A stretch of 64,000 nt of DNA from Mugil cephalus (lineage: Eukaryota; Chordata; Actinopteri; Mugiliformes; Mugilidae). Shown here piece by piece: positions 20,640-32,404 of this stretch. The stretch spans positions 3,451,501 through 3,515,500 of the forward strand of contig NC_061789.1 in assembly GCF_022458985.1 (NCBI RefSeq), read 5' to 3'. Under the pieces are notes generated by a model. The model searched no databases, had not been told where the DNA came from, and saw nothing but the letters and a program-made list of their open reading frames with translations. The first letter of the stretch is position 1; the number at the start of each line of letters is the position of its first letter. The position numbers and the translations under genes were made by a program.

Positions 20640-21180
20640 CCAGGGGGAGAGGGAGAGACAAGGAGGATGTTTTTTTTTTTGTCTATTGCTAATGCAGACA
20701 GGTGTGTATAGTCCGCTGTACAGTGTGTCGGTCTCTCACGTCTCCTGAGGCGTGTTGCTGGTGTGCAGCTCTGTGAGCCACTGGAACCTGCCTTCACTCT
20801 TGTTACCTTTTTTTTTTTAATCTCTTACTATATACTTGCCTCGTGTCCTACGATTAGTAGTGGTAATACGGCCGCTCTGAACATTCACAAACCCTATAAA
20901 TGCAGTGATTACGGTCATTTTAGTAAGTTCAGCCCCGACTTGGACTTGTTAGGTGAGGGTGGGTTTTTGTCTAATGCCTTTGAGACGATCGGCCAAACTT
21001 TTGCGTGTTTTTTTTTTTTTTCTTCCTGTTTTCCTCTTCCTCTTTTGTTTGCTTTGAGTTTGCAGCTTTGTTTGTAGATAGTTAGTGTGATTTGTGTTTA
21101 ATAGATGAGAGAAGAGAGCAGTCTTTAAGAGCAAACGCCAAACAGAGTGAGGCCAAAAAGCCATAAGCAGGTAGAGAGAG
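20640..21180. repeat. Array-specific upstream sequence, copy at Ig 1
   Basis: Shared with 53000-53550 (almost identical) and 35720-36320 (diverged; contains about 139 bp more at 35922-36056). It includes poly-T tracts and a stretch with CCTATAAATGCAGTG. Open frames across it differ between copies only by residue-changing substitutions, so I treat it as non-coding flank. Confidence 0.5.
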
Positions 21181-21184
21181 GGAG

Positions 21185-21845
21185 GTTGGGTTATTCCAGG
21201 TCATGTTAATCCAAAAGGTTTTGATTAAAGGCAACTGGACATGCAGAATTTTCTTGAAGACGTTTCTCCACTCATCTGAGCAGCTTCTTCAGTTCTGATA
21301 AACTAGTGGGAAAACTCTGTGGGTACCACCCACCAGAAACTTGCTAGACCAGATACTGGGGTCACTATTTCCTTAATGGCTGGTTCTTAGCTGTCTCTGA
21401 AAGGGGGGCTGTGTGTCTGGGCTACTCACCCAGTGAATGGAGCTCTAACGAGGCTGTTGTTGGTGGGAGCCTGGAGGCTCAAGGTGTGAATGTTGTTGAA
21501 ACTTCTTGGGGACAGAAGTCAGAACTGAATATAAATAGATGGTGAATTAAATCTCAGTCCACCTCCTCAGTTTAGAGAAGGTTTCTCCACTTTCACATAG
21601 ATGGCTTCCTTAACTCCTCTCTCAAACCATCTGTCCTCTCTGGCCAGGACTTTGACGTTGGTATCCTCAAAGGAGTGTCCTTTGAGGATACCAAAAAACA
21701 GAGTTTTTCCTATTTAAACCTCAATTTCCCACTAGTTTATAAGAACTGAAGAAGCCACTCGGATGAGTGGCGAAACGTCTTCAAGAAATTCTACAAGTCC
21801 AGCTGACCTTATTCAACGCTTTTTTGGAATACCATGACCTGGATG
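21185..21845 (-). mobile_element. Penelope-like element fragment with inverted junction
   Basis: On the minus strand, 21560-21690 encodes GHSFEDTNVKVL, DRWFERGVKEAIYV and KPSLN followed by a stop. This is the C-terminal end of the GIY-YIG endonuclease region of fish Penelope-like elements. The rest (21185-21540) is its non-coding 3' part. At 21658-21694 the sequence folds back in a perfect 17-bp inverted repeat with a 3-nt loop, after which 21695-21845 continues in the other orientation with GAAGAAGCCACTCGGATGAG. The reverse transcriptase part is absent. Confidence 0.7.
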
Positions 21846-21849
21846 ACTG

Positions 21850-22439
<590 letters not shown>

Positions 22440-22440
<1 letters not shown>

Positions 22441-23786
22441 TATTACAATACAAAAAAAAGGGAATTTATTAGAAAGAGATTTAAACTAGATGTGGAAAAA
22501 TTTTATTTATGTTTTTATTTTATGACTGGAAAAATTCAAACTTCATGGAAAGCTTGCCATGATAAAGTGTTAAATTTGCTGTGTTTCCCACTATAAAGAA
22601 TCAATTCTTGATTAATAACTTGATTATAATCATTATAATGATAAGTATTATATTATCACCTACTTATATACTAGTCGTCAGCTTTGAAAGCTGAGATTTT
22701 TGTTTCAACAATGTTTAAAAAAGATTGAAAATATCCATGTGAGAAAATTGTATAATTTATTGCTAACATTTGAATTCTAAAAATTCCCTTTGTATAATGT
22801 TTATGTATGTGCCTTATTTTTTTATTTTCTTTTATATTTTAATTTGTATTTATTTATTTATTTTCTTAGTTCAACTTTAGTTGCTGGAAGAAGAAAAAAA
22901 ACTCACGTAAATGATTTCAACTCATCACGTTATTTTTTGTAATTTGGGCTTTAGCCAGTACTCAAGCAGTTACTTTTGTACCAGCTTATGGGCCAATGGT
23001 TCGCACTAAAAAGCCACTGGAGAACTCTTATTTGAAATCATGGATAAACAACAATGAGCATTATCAAACAAAGGCCTCTGACCAACACTAGCCATCCATG
23101 ATGAACTGTTATTTGTCTGGAATACCAATCACCCGTCTGAAAGGTCATGTCTTATGCAAAATATGTTTTATTTAAGGCGAGACACTACGGTTTCCAATAA
23201 AAATATACATAATTTTACAATTTTAAAGGCTGTTTTCTCAAATAATTTTTTTTTGCATGTTCTGAGCTTAACACGTACCAAACTTACAAAAAGGAGTGCA
23301 GGATTGTTTCAAGTGTGGCATATACAGTACATATCATCTCCTTGCAAAAATTATATGACACAGGTTGTTTTTTCTTTGTTCAGTAGCTTTACGGACTTAG
23401 CATATACTCCAGCATAAAACAATTAAAAGAAAAATTAAATATAAAGCAGCAGAACGGAGGACTATTCTATGGGTAATATCTCAAAAATAATAAAACTATG
23501 TCCTTTCTTCATTATTGCTTAATACAGTACCATAACACACAGCAGTAGTAAAGGTAAAGTGCAGTTAATTAAAGCTGATTGTTGTCAAGTGTTTACAGGA
23601 AGATTCAGCTCAGTTACAGTGATCAGCTTTGTAATGACCTTTGAACGATGAAAACATATTGCTAATGTATTGGAATATTAACAATATGTTCAACAAAGGT
23701 GAAATATGATGAAATGTGAAAACAAAAACACATTCACATGATCGTAGTGAAGCTGAAGATCAGAGAAAACATGATGTTGCAGTGAA
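22440..23786 (-). other. 3' flank of Ig copy 2
   Basis: AT-rich, homologous to 15850-17287 with internal losses and one locally divergent stretch (about 22815-23280). No gene seen. Confidence 0.55.
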
Positions 23787-26382
23787 TCATACTGTGATAT
23801 GTTCAGACTTGAGGGGCTCATTGGTCTCATTGTCACCGTCTGTCTTCTGAGTTCCTGCAGATGAGAAAACACATTGAGGAGGTTAGCATAGCTTTAGCAT
23901 GAGAAATTCACCTGACTTCCTGTGTTTATGCTAAGCTAAGCTAACCTCTTTCTGGGTCCTGTTATTATTCACATTTCCCAACGTGTCCTAAACCATTTAA
24001 CATTTAACTCACCTCTAACACGACGTACTGTGATGAACTGAAAGAACACAAGCAGAACCAGAACCAGAACCAGAAGTCCAGCTCCCACCACTATTCCAGT
24101 CATCAACCCTTCAATGGTCACTTTTCCACACGGGTCCACAAACAGTTTCTCTGAAAGACATTAGACAACATGAGAATATAAAGGTTGAACAGGCTGATTA
24201 AAGCTGCACATGTCTAATGATTAAAGACTAGAGGGAGTCTCACCAGGCACAGTGATGGTAGAACCAGTCTCATGGTTCAGGTCCTTCTGTTGGACCACAC
24301 ACTGGAAGCAGGTGGTTGTGGTGGAGGTCACAGTAGTTTGGAGGGTGATGTGGTAGCGACCGTCTCTCTCTGAGATCTCAGCCTCCTCAGCATCAAGGAT
24401 GTTTCCATCACAGTTCTGCCACCGTAGCTCTGGCTTTGGAAAAGCTCCTTGAACCTCACACTTCAGCTGGACCCCAGAATCTGTCACCTTAGACATCGTG
24501 ACGATGGGTTTGGGAACTGAACCTGAGAACAGAGGAAACACAACAAACATGGAGACTTGAAATGTCATTTTGGACTCTGTTTGTGGTCTGATGTCTGAAG
24601 GTTTGTCTGTAAATACAGTGAAACATTTGAGACAGAAAAACATCTCATCAACTGGTCTCAGGTTCATTTATCCGGAGTAAAGAATGATGGTGTGTTCATG
24701 TCTTATTATCTCAGTTGTGTTGGGGAGGAGGTTGTTTCTTCATTCAGGAATAATTTCCTGCTTATGTTATGTTAGTCACTAAGTTTGATAGAAAACTTTC
24801 TCCTGAATAAATTCAGACGTCGTCCTGTTTCTGTTTGAATGATGATCAACGCTACAGATGTACACATCAACATTTCTGTCTCTGACATAGAGACCTGTAG
24901 ATGTAGGTTAATATGTCTGAGTATTCATTGTGTATTTATGACGATAGAAACTAAATCAAAGATCAACTCAGAGCAAAGTGTCTGTTGAACTTTACTGATG
25001 ATAATATGAATTTATTATGTGAGAATTTACATTATTAGGAATTAAACATAATTACTCACCAACAACAAGTGTCATGTTGAATGTCAGTCCTCCATTACGT
25101 TGTGGAAAGTCACAGGTGTAGTCTCCAGTGTCTGTGGTCGTTGTGTTAATAATCCTGATGGAGGCGTTACCAAACCTCATCTGTTCAGGAAAATGTGAGA
25201 CTCTTCCTCTGAACTGATCATCTTGACCTGAGAGGCCGTTACCGTGATGAAGACCAGCATCGTAGATGAACACATTCTTCTTCTGTCCATCTTTCCTCCA
25301 GACAATGAATTTTTGTACAACACTCTCCTTGGTGCTGAGGGAACACGGTAAAATGACGTCACCACCTTCAGATACTCTGATGACCTCTGACCCTGGAAGA
25401 CAAAACAGATTTTAACAACATCAACTTTTAATTATACGGAGGCTGGGAGGTGCAAACACAAACTGTGAAACACTTTCACAAAGCTTCAGAAAAAATGATA
25501 AAACATTAGAAAAAAAAAAAATAGAAAAGACATGGTACAGAAAATTCTAAAAGGATCCTGTAAAAAACAACCTGCACACAGACTCACACCTTATAATGTA
25601 ATCCAGAAATATCATAATCAACATCCTCACAAAAACACAGCAGGAAGTGAGAGAGAACCACAAACAGAAGCTGAATGATGAACAATCACACAAACAGCGC
25701 TCATTGCTGACAGTCACGTAACAGTCGCGGCGGCTGAGCAGTGGTGTGCGGTGAGGAGGTTGCGTTGAGCTCACCCCCTCCTCATGCAGTTTATCAAAAT
25801 CAATGCGTTTCGTTACTGGGGCCTGAACTTTCGTCCCGATAAAAAAGTTTAAAAGTTCCCACTTAAAATGAAGGCACTTATTGACCATTTCACATCAAAA
25901 CAAGAAACATTTTTAAAATGTTAAAAATGTCTCAGAGTCTGTCGCAGTCAAAAAAGCAGTGAAAGACAGTCCCCGTTTGTCCACAGAAAGGACAGTCGCT
26001 GGATACTATCGGGTTTATAATGGAAATAAAAGCTTTGACTGTAGATCTTTAGTTCAGAAGTGGCTCATAAAAGAGGGAGACAAGGAGACAGATGTGGACA
26101 GAGAGACAGAGAGAAGGGGACCAGGACAGACGGAGTGAGCTGTGAAGGAGACTCTAGTTTGACCAATCTCCGTCTCTTTAAATGTCCAGATATTATATCA
26201 GTAGAGCAGTAAACACGTCTCGATAGCAAACACACAACACATACAAACACTGTGCGGACACATCTGAATGAACGTCTCGTTGTCTTACCTTGAACATCAT
26301 TATTGTCATGTTCAGCTGCCACAATCAGAAATAAGATCAGAGTCAGAAACCACGTCATGAAGAACTTCACTGCAGAATCCAT
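23787..26382 (-). CDS. B7/butyrophilin-like Ig receptor, copy 2
   Basis: Exons in transcript order: 26382-26289 (signal peptide, MDSAVKFFMTWFLTLILFL), 25392-25060 (V-set), 24522-24244 (C-set), 24150-24013 (TM), 23854-23787 (tail). They total 912 nt, giving 303 aa, with all phases closing. The C-exon acceptor is a normal TTCTCAG, unlike copies 1 and 6. The V domain reads VVQKFIVWRKDG and DFPQRNGGL in the loop positions. The V-to-C intron has about 350 bp not present in copy 1 but shared with copy 3. The tail ends SEHITV. Intron 1 carries the shared LINE fragment. Two octamer motifs lie about 215 bp upstream of the start codon. Probably functional as far as the reading frame shows. Confidence 0.85.
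25770..26060 (-). mobile_element. Old LINE fragment in intron 1 of Ig copy 2
   Basis: Same fragment as at 19200-19530, with FKWELLNFFIGTKV-like sequence followed by stops. This copy extends into a short region not present in the others (about 25725-25790). It is a marker of common descent. Confidence 0.55.
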
Positions 26383-26595
26383 GATAAAAAAAAAAGAAGA
26401 CGAATGCGCAAAGTGAAGCATGTGTCGCTTCTAATATTGAAAACTGGGAACGTTACGCGCTGGTGTAGCGATCCCTCTGACGTCTCTAAAAAACACACAA
26501 GCCGGCGAGTCGATGGGACGTCCCTCCGTCCCTCACAGCTACGCAGCATAGATACACACTTGTGATTGGATTAAAGCTGCAGTATGCGAAATGAG

Positions 26596-26614
26596 ATGCA
26601 AATGAGATGCAAAT
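26596..26614. promoter_or_regulatory. Two ATGCAAAT octamer motifs 11 bp apart
   Basis: Perfect octamers at 26596-26603 and 26607-26614, one helical turn apart, about 215-230 bp upstream of the Ig copy 2 start codon. Octamers of this kind bind POU2F (Oct) factors in lymphoid promoters. They fall in a stretch (from about 26570) that may itself be a small repeat, so function is only inferred. Confidence 0.4.
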
Positions 26615-26774
26615 GAGCTGCTTGACAGCTGGTTCCTGCCATGCGTTTGTTGGTGGGTGGTGCGTTCAGCGCTCAGTGTCGTGAGGAAAGTAGGAGTTCG
26701 AGGATTGTTACGCTCGCACACTGTACATGTGTTTTTAAATTCAGGAATCCAGTCCAACTGTGAAACAAGTTCAG

Positions 26775-26885
26775 GCGGAATGAAGAACTTCACTGTAGAA
26801 CACACGATGGAAATGAGGAAACATAAAGAAGATAGCGAAGAACTGTCTGTGGAACAGTGCTTCAATAGAAGTTGTCCGTCCGTGA
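26775..26885 (-). pseudogene. Relic signal-peptide exon of a lost Ig copy
   Basis: On the minus strand this matches the 5' end of copy 4's signal-peptide exon (TCTACAGTGAAGTTCTTC) and the leader upstream of the other copies (GAACTGTCTGTGG on the plus strand). The start codon position (26803-26805) reads GTG, and homology ends after about nine codons. No further exons follow downstream at 26.4-26.7 kb, where copy 2's own first exon lies. Confidence 0.65.
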
Positions 26886-26893
26886 GCGAGCGC

Positions 26894-26930
<37 letters not shown>
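26880..26930 (+). repeat. (GA)n microsatellite at the 3' end of the Tx1 LINE
   Basis: GA units run from about 26889 to 26930 and abut the element end (ATTTTTGATTTTTAAAAATAC). Read in the LINE's orientation it is (TC)n immediately after the 3' end. Confidence 0.85.
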
Positions 26931-26931
<1 letters not shown>

Positions 26932-29900
26932 TTTTTGATTTTTAAAAATACACTTTATTTACATTCTTAGCATATTTACAGTGGTGTTACAAGAACGATA
27001 TTTACAAGGTGTTATTTTGCATATTAAAAAAAAATAAATGATCCAGTGAAAACTTGTGTAAACTTCAATTCATTTTCATTTACTGAACAAATTATGTTTT
27101 TATAGCACCAGCGCTGCTTAAAAGTATCCAAATCTCCAATGTGTTTATAAAATCTATATTCGAGCCACAGTCTGGCCCTGATGTTACAGAGCCAGACTGA
27201 CCTGGCTTCCTGTCCGTAAATTGCCATTTTTGCTTCTCCTGACAGAAAGTTTAGCAGCAGCCACTTTTCTCTGTTTGTCTTTTTATAGCCAGCACCCATG
27301 ATAAAAACCTTCTCGGAGAAAACTACACCAAAATGACTAAAAAACAATGTTAAAAGAGTGAAGAACTCTGTGAGTCTCTTACACTCAATAAAAACATGGT
27401 AGGTAGTCTCACGTACGTGGCAAAAAGGACACTTGTAACTAACAGCAGAATTAAGAACAGAAATAAAAGCGTTGGAGGCAATGGCACCATGTAAAATCCT
27501 CCACTGGAGGTCGGCAGTCCGTTTTTTAAGGGGAGGTTTGTACAAAACATTCCACTGTGGGCCGGGTCCAGTTTCCCCAGCTAGTCTTTTACTCCACACT
27601 GTGGCTGGTCTGTTGCTCAGTCCATTCCTGTTGATACACTTGACACAATTGGAGTAAAAAGTTTTTGAGTCAGCTCGGTGTAACGTCAGTTTACTTTCAT
27701 TGATGGCGGTAAGTCCTGGGGTCAGATAGATTTCTGGAAACGGGTCTGTGGAGTCCGGGATCGCCTTTCCTTGGTTATGGTCCATCAGGAGGCTCCTTTC
27801 TCTTCCAGAGAGCCTTTGCCTCCAGAGCTCGAAAAACGTTTTAGCAACTCGGATTGAGCGTAATCCCAGCAGAGACCCCAGGGCCACAGCATCGTTCAGC
27901 GCCGGCCCCACCGCATCTACCAGCTGCTGCAGGCACAGGGTCCTGGTCCTGCACAGCGCCACCATCAGGCCGGGTGTGACGCTGCTGCTGACATCCAGCC
28001 TGGCTCTGTTTATCAGTGGCTCCTTCAACAACCAGTGCAGAGAGTCAGACTTTTGGCACCTTTTTTGATTAAAAAGGATCCAGGATTTAAAAACACCCTG
28101 ATAAAACGGAGGCAACTCACTTAACTTTAAAATTTTTAAATCAGTTAAAAACAGAGCAGCATCCAGTCCCAAATTATTTGCACATCTGAGAATGCAGCTG
28201 GCCACATCCCTCCAAACTAGATCTGTCGGACCTGTTAAATACCTTTGTATAAACTGCAATCTAAATGTAGCAGTTCGGCTGGCCAGGTGGATGAGGCCCT
28301 GTCCCCCCTCCTCTCTGGTTAAAAACAACACCCCCTGTGGCACCCAATGGAGACCGTCCCAGAAAAAATCTACTATTTTTCGTTGTAGTTTTTGTAGTAA
28401 GTCTGATGGGGGATCTATACATGTGCCAGAGTTGGGATGCCACAAGGTTGTTTAAAACCAGGACCCTACCTCTAAAAGACATTTGAGGGAGCAGCCATTT
28501 CCATTTTTCAAGTTTTCCTTCAATCTTTTCTGTAACGTTCTCCCAGTTCTTCTGGACCACGTTTTCATTCCCCAGAAAAACTCCCAGGTATTTAAAATCA
28601 TCTCTTTTCCAAACTAGTTTCTGGGGAAGAACTGGGAGACCACCATGCCACTTGCCGACAGCAAGGGCTTCACTTTTCATCCAGTTTACCCTCGCTGCCG
28701 ACACAATATTAAACTTATTAACAATGTTTGTTAGCCTGTCTGCATCCCTCTGGCTTCTGATAAAAACCACCACATCATCCGCATAAGCTGATAAAATAAT
28801 GTTTCCCTTAAAACCAGGTAAAACCAGTCCTTGCATGCAGGAACGTATTTTGCACAGGAGGGGTTCTAGGGAGAGTGCATAGAGCATCCCCGACAGAGCG
28901 CACCCTTGTCGGACCCCTCTACACACTCTAAAAGGAGCACACAGATCACCATTTCACTTCAGCACACTCTCAACCTCACTGTACAACACTTTGATCTTAG
29001 CTATGAACCCTGTGCTGAACCCGAACTTCTCCAACACCCTCCAGAGGAAGCCATGTTCAACGCGGTCTAAAGCCTTTTCCTGATCTAGGGAAATCAGACC
29101 AGTGTCTATAGCCAATGAGCTGGAGAGCTCCAAAACATCTCGAATTAGGTAGACATTGTCTACCATGGACCTGCCGGGTACACAATAGGTCTGATCCCGA
29201 TGGATTATCTGCTCCATAGCCCCTCTTAGCCTGTTGGCCAAGGCCTTGGACAGAATCTTGTAATCCACACATAGCAGAGACACAGGGCGCCAGTTTTTTA
29301 TGTCCTGTAGGTTTCCTTTCTTGGGCAGGAGCGTGAGGACAGCCCTGCGGCAGGACACTGGCATGGAACCAGAGGCCAGACTTTCATTAAACACCTCTAA
29401 CATGTCCGTTTTGAGGATGTCCCAGAAGGCTTTAAAAAACTCCACAGTTAGGCCGTCTATGCCGGCAGCTCTCCGTCCCTGCATGCTTTGCAGGGCGGCT
29501 TGAAGCGCCTGCATCTGCAGCGGCTCTTCAGGGTGGGAATTTGGTGTCCGTGGAGACCTGAGGCAGTCCATTGCAGAATTCCTCAGACAGTGCGACTTCC
29601 TCCTCATACTCAGAAGTATAGAGAGAGGAGTAAAACTCTACCGCTCGCCTTCTTATCTGGCTTGGTTCAGTGAGCTCCTGCCCTGTGTCTGCTAGCAACG
29701 AGTGGATTACCTTCCTCTGTCCGTTTTTCTTTTCTAGACTAAAGAAGTAGCTAGAGGGAGCATCCATTTCAGTGATGTTCTGGAATCGGGACCTGACCAG
29801 TGCACCTTGTACTTTACTGTCCAGCAGGTCGGCTAAAGCCATTTTTTTCTCTTTGAGGATTTTAATATATCCTCGTTCTCCTGTGGACTCACTCATTGTC

Positions 29901-32110
29901 TCTAGTTCCACGATATCACTCTCCAGGTCTTTCACAGATCTGGTGATGTCTCGGGTAACGTTGAGGGTGTGCTGCTGACAGAGAAGTTTAATCTCAGTCT
30001 TGCCATGGTCCCACCACTGCCTAAGACTACTAAAATCAGCTTTCCTCTGTCTAAAAACATGCCAAAAAGAAATAAAAGCCTCCCTGAACTTTTTATCAAG
30101 TGTTAAAACTGAATTAAAATGCCAATATGCACTTTTCGGTAAAATGTTCCTAATAAAAACATGACAAAAAAATCAGGGAATGATCCGAGAATCCCGTGGG
30201 TACAATTCTACACAACTTAAAAGTATTAAAATGATGTTTAAAACAATAAATACGGTCAAGTCTGGCTGAGGAGATCCTACTCTCTCTGAGGTGGGACCAT
30301 GTGTACTGTCTGCTGTCTGCGTGCATCCTCCTCCACACGTCCACCAGGCCATGAGAGTGGACCAGCTGCCTCAAAGCATGCTGGGATGCTGGATGAGGCT
30401 CTGCATGGTTACGATCTAAAAACGCATTTTCAGTACAGTTAAAATCCCCACCCACGAATAAGAAATCCTCCGAGGAAACGCTATTTAAAACATCATTTAC
30501 TTTTTGTAAAAACAGCTTCCTCTCTGCACCGTTGGTTGGAGCGTATAGGTTGATAGAAACAGCAGTAAAATGTTCAAACCGAGCTTTAGTTAAAAGTAAC
30601 CTCCCCTCGATTAGGTGCTCGACCTCCAGTGAGATTGGAGAGAATCTCCTGGAGAAGAGGAAGCCCACTCCTCCAATCAGAGTGCTGCTGTGACTTAAAA
30701 TGGCTTCCCCTTCCCACTCTCTCCTTCAGTCTGCTTCATTACCAGAGTCACTATGCGTTTCTTGTAGAAACATGACATCGATGCATTTCATTCTGGCAAT
30801 TTCATAAATAAGGGCTCTTTTTTTCACCTCTCTTGCTCCATTAACATTTAAACTGCCCATTCTAAAACTATCCATGTTAAAAGAAAGAAGAAGAGCAACT
30901 TTTAAAATCAATAAATTAGTTAAAATACACATTGGAGTTTTTTAAATCATCACTGTTCATTTGTTTTTTCACTTTCAACACAAGTTTCTTTAGTCTAAAA
31001 AAACTCCTGGTCTGTGATGCCAGACTCTCCTCTTTGGCTCATGTGGAGTCTGGCAGACGTATAAAACAATGATAAATCAGGGAAAAACTCTTCTACTTTG
31101 ACACCATGTTGGTTTTTTGTCTGTTGGAGAAAGCATTTAATCTTTTCTGCAGTGTACAGTTCCTCCTCATCTGCCTGCAATTCCCCTTCCTCACCTGTTT
31201 TTCCCTCCTGTGTCCCACTAACTTCACCTGTCTTGTCTATCTGTTCCTCACACACACCAGTTTCTTCCCCCGCCTCAGCACCCCCTTTATTTTCCCCTAC
31301 CACCACCTCACCCCCTCATCTTCACCGCTTACATTGTGTGTAATAGTGTCTGACCCCCCTAGAACCGGGCCAGACACGGTAGCTCCCTGACGCGGCGGCT
31401 GCGTGGAGGACCAGGACCAGGCGGACTCGGATCACCCCGCCCCGGACAGGCCCTCACGGTGTGTCCCTCCTCACCACAACCAAAGCACTTCATAACCGAT
31501 GAGGTTGCGAATATCACGTAGTCATAATCATCTACCTTGACACGGAAAACGAGATTGAGCTCCTCGTCCCGGTTGTTAAGTATCATATACAGCTGTCTCC
31601 TGTGAGACACTACATGTTTCAGTAACTGAGACTTGCATCCAGACAGGATCTTCTTGATCGGGGAAACCACTTTCCCGTGTCTGGACAGTTCTCTACTGAG
31701 AAACTCATCGGTTATGAACGGAGGGACATTTGATAGAATCACTTTGGTTGCAGGCTGCGTTAACGGCAGCACTGATACATACATACCGTTCACCGTGATG
31801 CCGGTCTCGATGACGCGGTTCACCTTGTCCACCTGGTCCAGGAAAATGACCACGGCACCATTCATTCTTGCGGCCGACTTTACGCTGCCGTGTCCGACCT
31901 TCTCCCCCACCACCAGTGCAATGTCTTCCACGCTGCACGGGAAGCTGGCAGAGATTTTAATGCCATGCTTCCGCGTGAGCTTGGAAAACTCTCCATTTAC
32001 CATGGCGTCTTAGACGCCGGCAGGAGAAAAAAGAAAACAAAAAAATAACAAAAAAAAAAAAAAAACCCAACTCCCCCCCAAAAACCAACAACTAAAACTT
32101 GAAAACCCCA
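26932..32110 (-). mobile_element. Tx1-clade LINE, near full length, broken
   Basis: Non-LTR retrotransposon in minus orientation. ORF1 (32003 to about 30995) has an RNA-binding-like region and a CCHC knuckle CFGCGEEGHTVRACP. ORF2 begins near 30875 (MDSFRMGSLNVNGAR) with an apurinic-type endonuclease (FLQETHSD, GGDFNCTEN, GFSDHS). The reverse transcriptase follows (KNWRPVSLLCVDYKILSKA, RGVRQGCALSG, YADDVV), and the C-terminal knuckle CPFCHVRETTYHVF ends near 27024. YKILSKALANRL with DQTYCVPGRS is typical of the Xenopus TX1 lineage. Several stops and shifts interrupt it: a TGA near 28952, a frame change near 28430, and others in ORF1 and the endonuclease. It sits between Ig copies 2 and 3. The 5' limit is approximate. 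Confidence 0.88.
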
Positions 32111-32139
32111 CCCAGTAATTAATTTGTGTTAAATTAAAC

Positions 32140-32404
32140 TACAATACAATACAGGTCTGAAGTGCTTCAGGTTTCAGTGCTTCCTTTCAAACACTGATTT
32201 GGCATCAATATACACAAAAACTGTCCTTTATTCATTATTGCTTAATACAGTAACATAACACATAGCAGCATTAAAGGTAAAGTGCAGTTAATTAAAGCTG
32301 ATTGTGGTCAAGTGTTTACAGGAAGATTCAGCTCAGTCACACAGTGACAGTGATTCTGATCGTAGTGAAGCTGAAGATCAATGAAAACATGATGTTGTAG
32401 TGAA
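32140..32404 (-). other. 3' flank of Ig copy 3
   Basis: Homology to the 17030-17280 and 56070-56250 flanks resumes at about 32140, directly after the LINE's 5' end. Confidence 0.5.

Noticed and set aside
20763-21077. Open frame with HKPYKCSDYGHFSKF, resembling a zinc-finger linker, repeated at 36063 and 53250
   Set aside because: The three copies differ by replacement changes (L to F, N to I, G to C) and the rest is poly-T encoded; it looks like non-coding flank copied with the array.
21751-21790. GGATGAG...CGAAAC core suggesting a hammerhead ribozyme, as known from Penelope-like elements
   Set aside because: The invariant CUGAUGA start is not met (CGGATGA) and no stem II can form; the bases pair instead as a simple GCCACTC/GAGTGGC hairpin.
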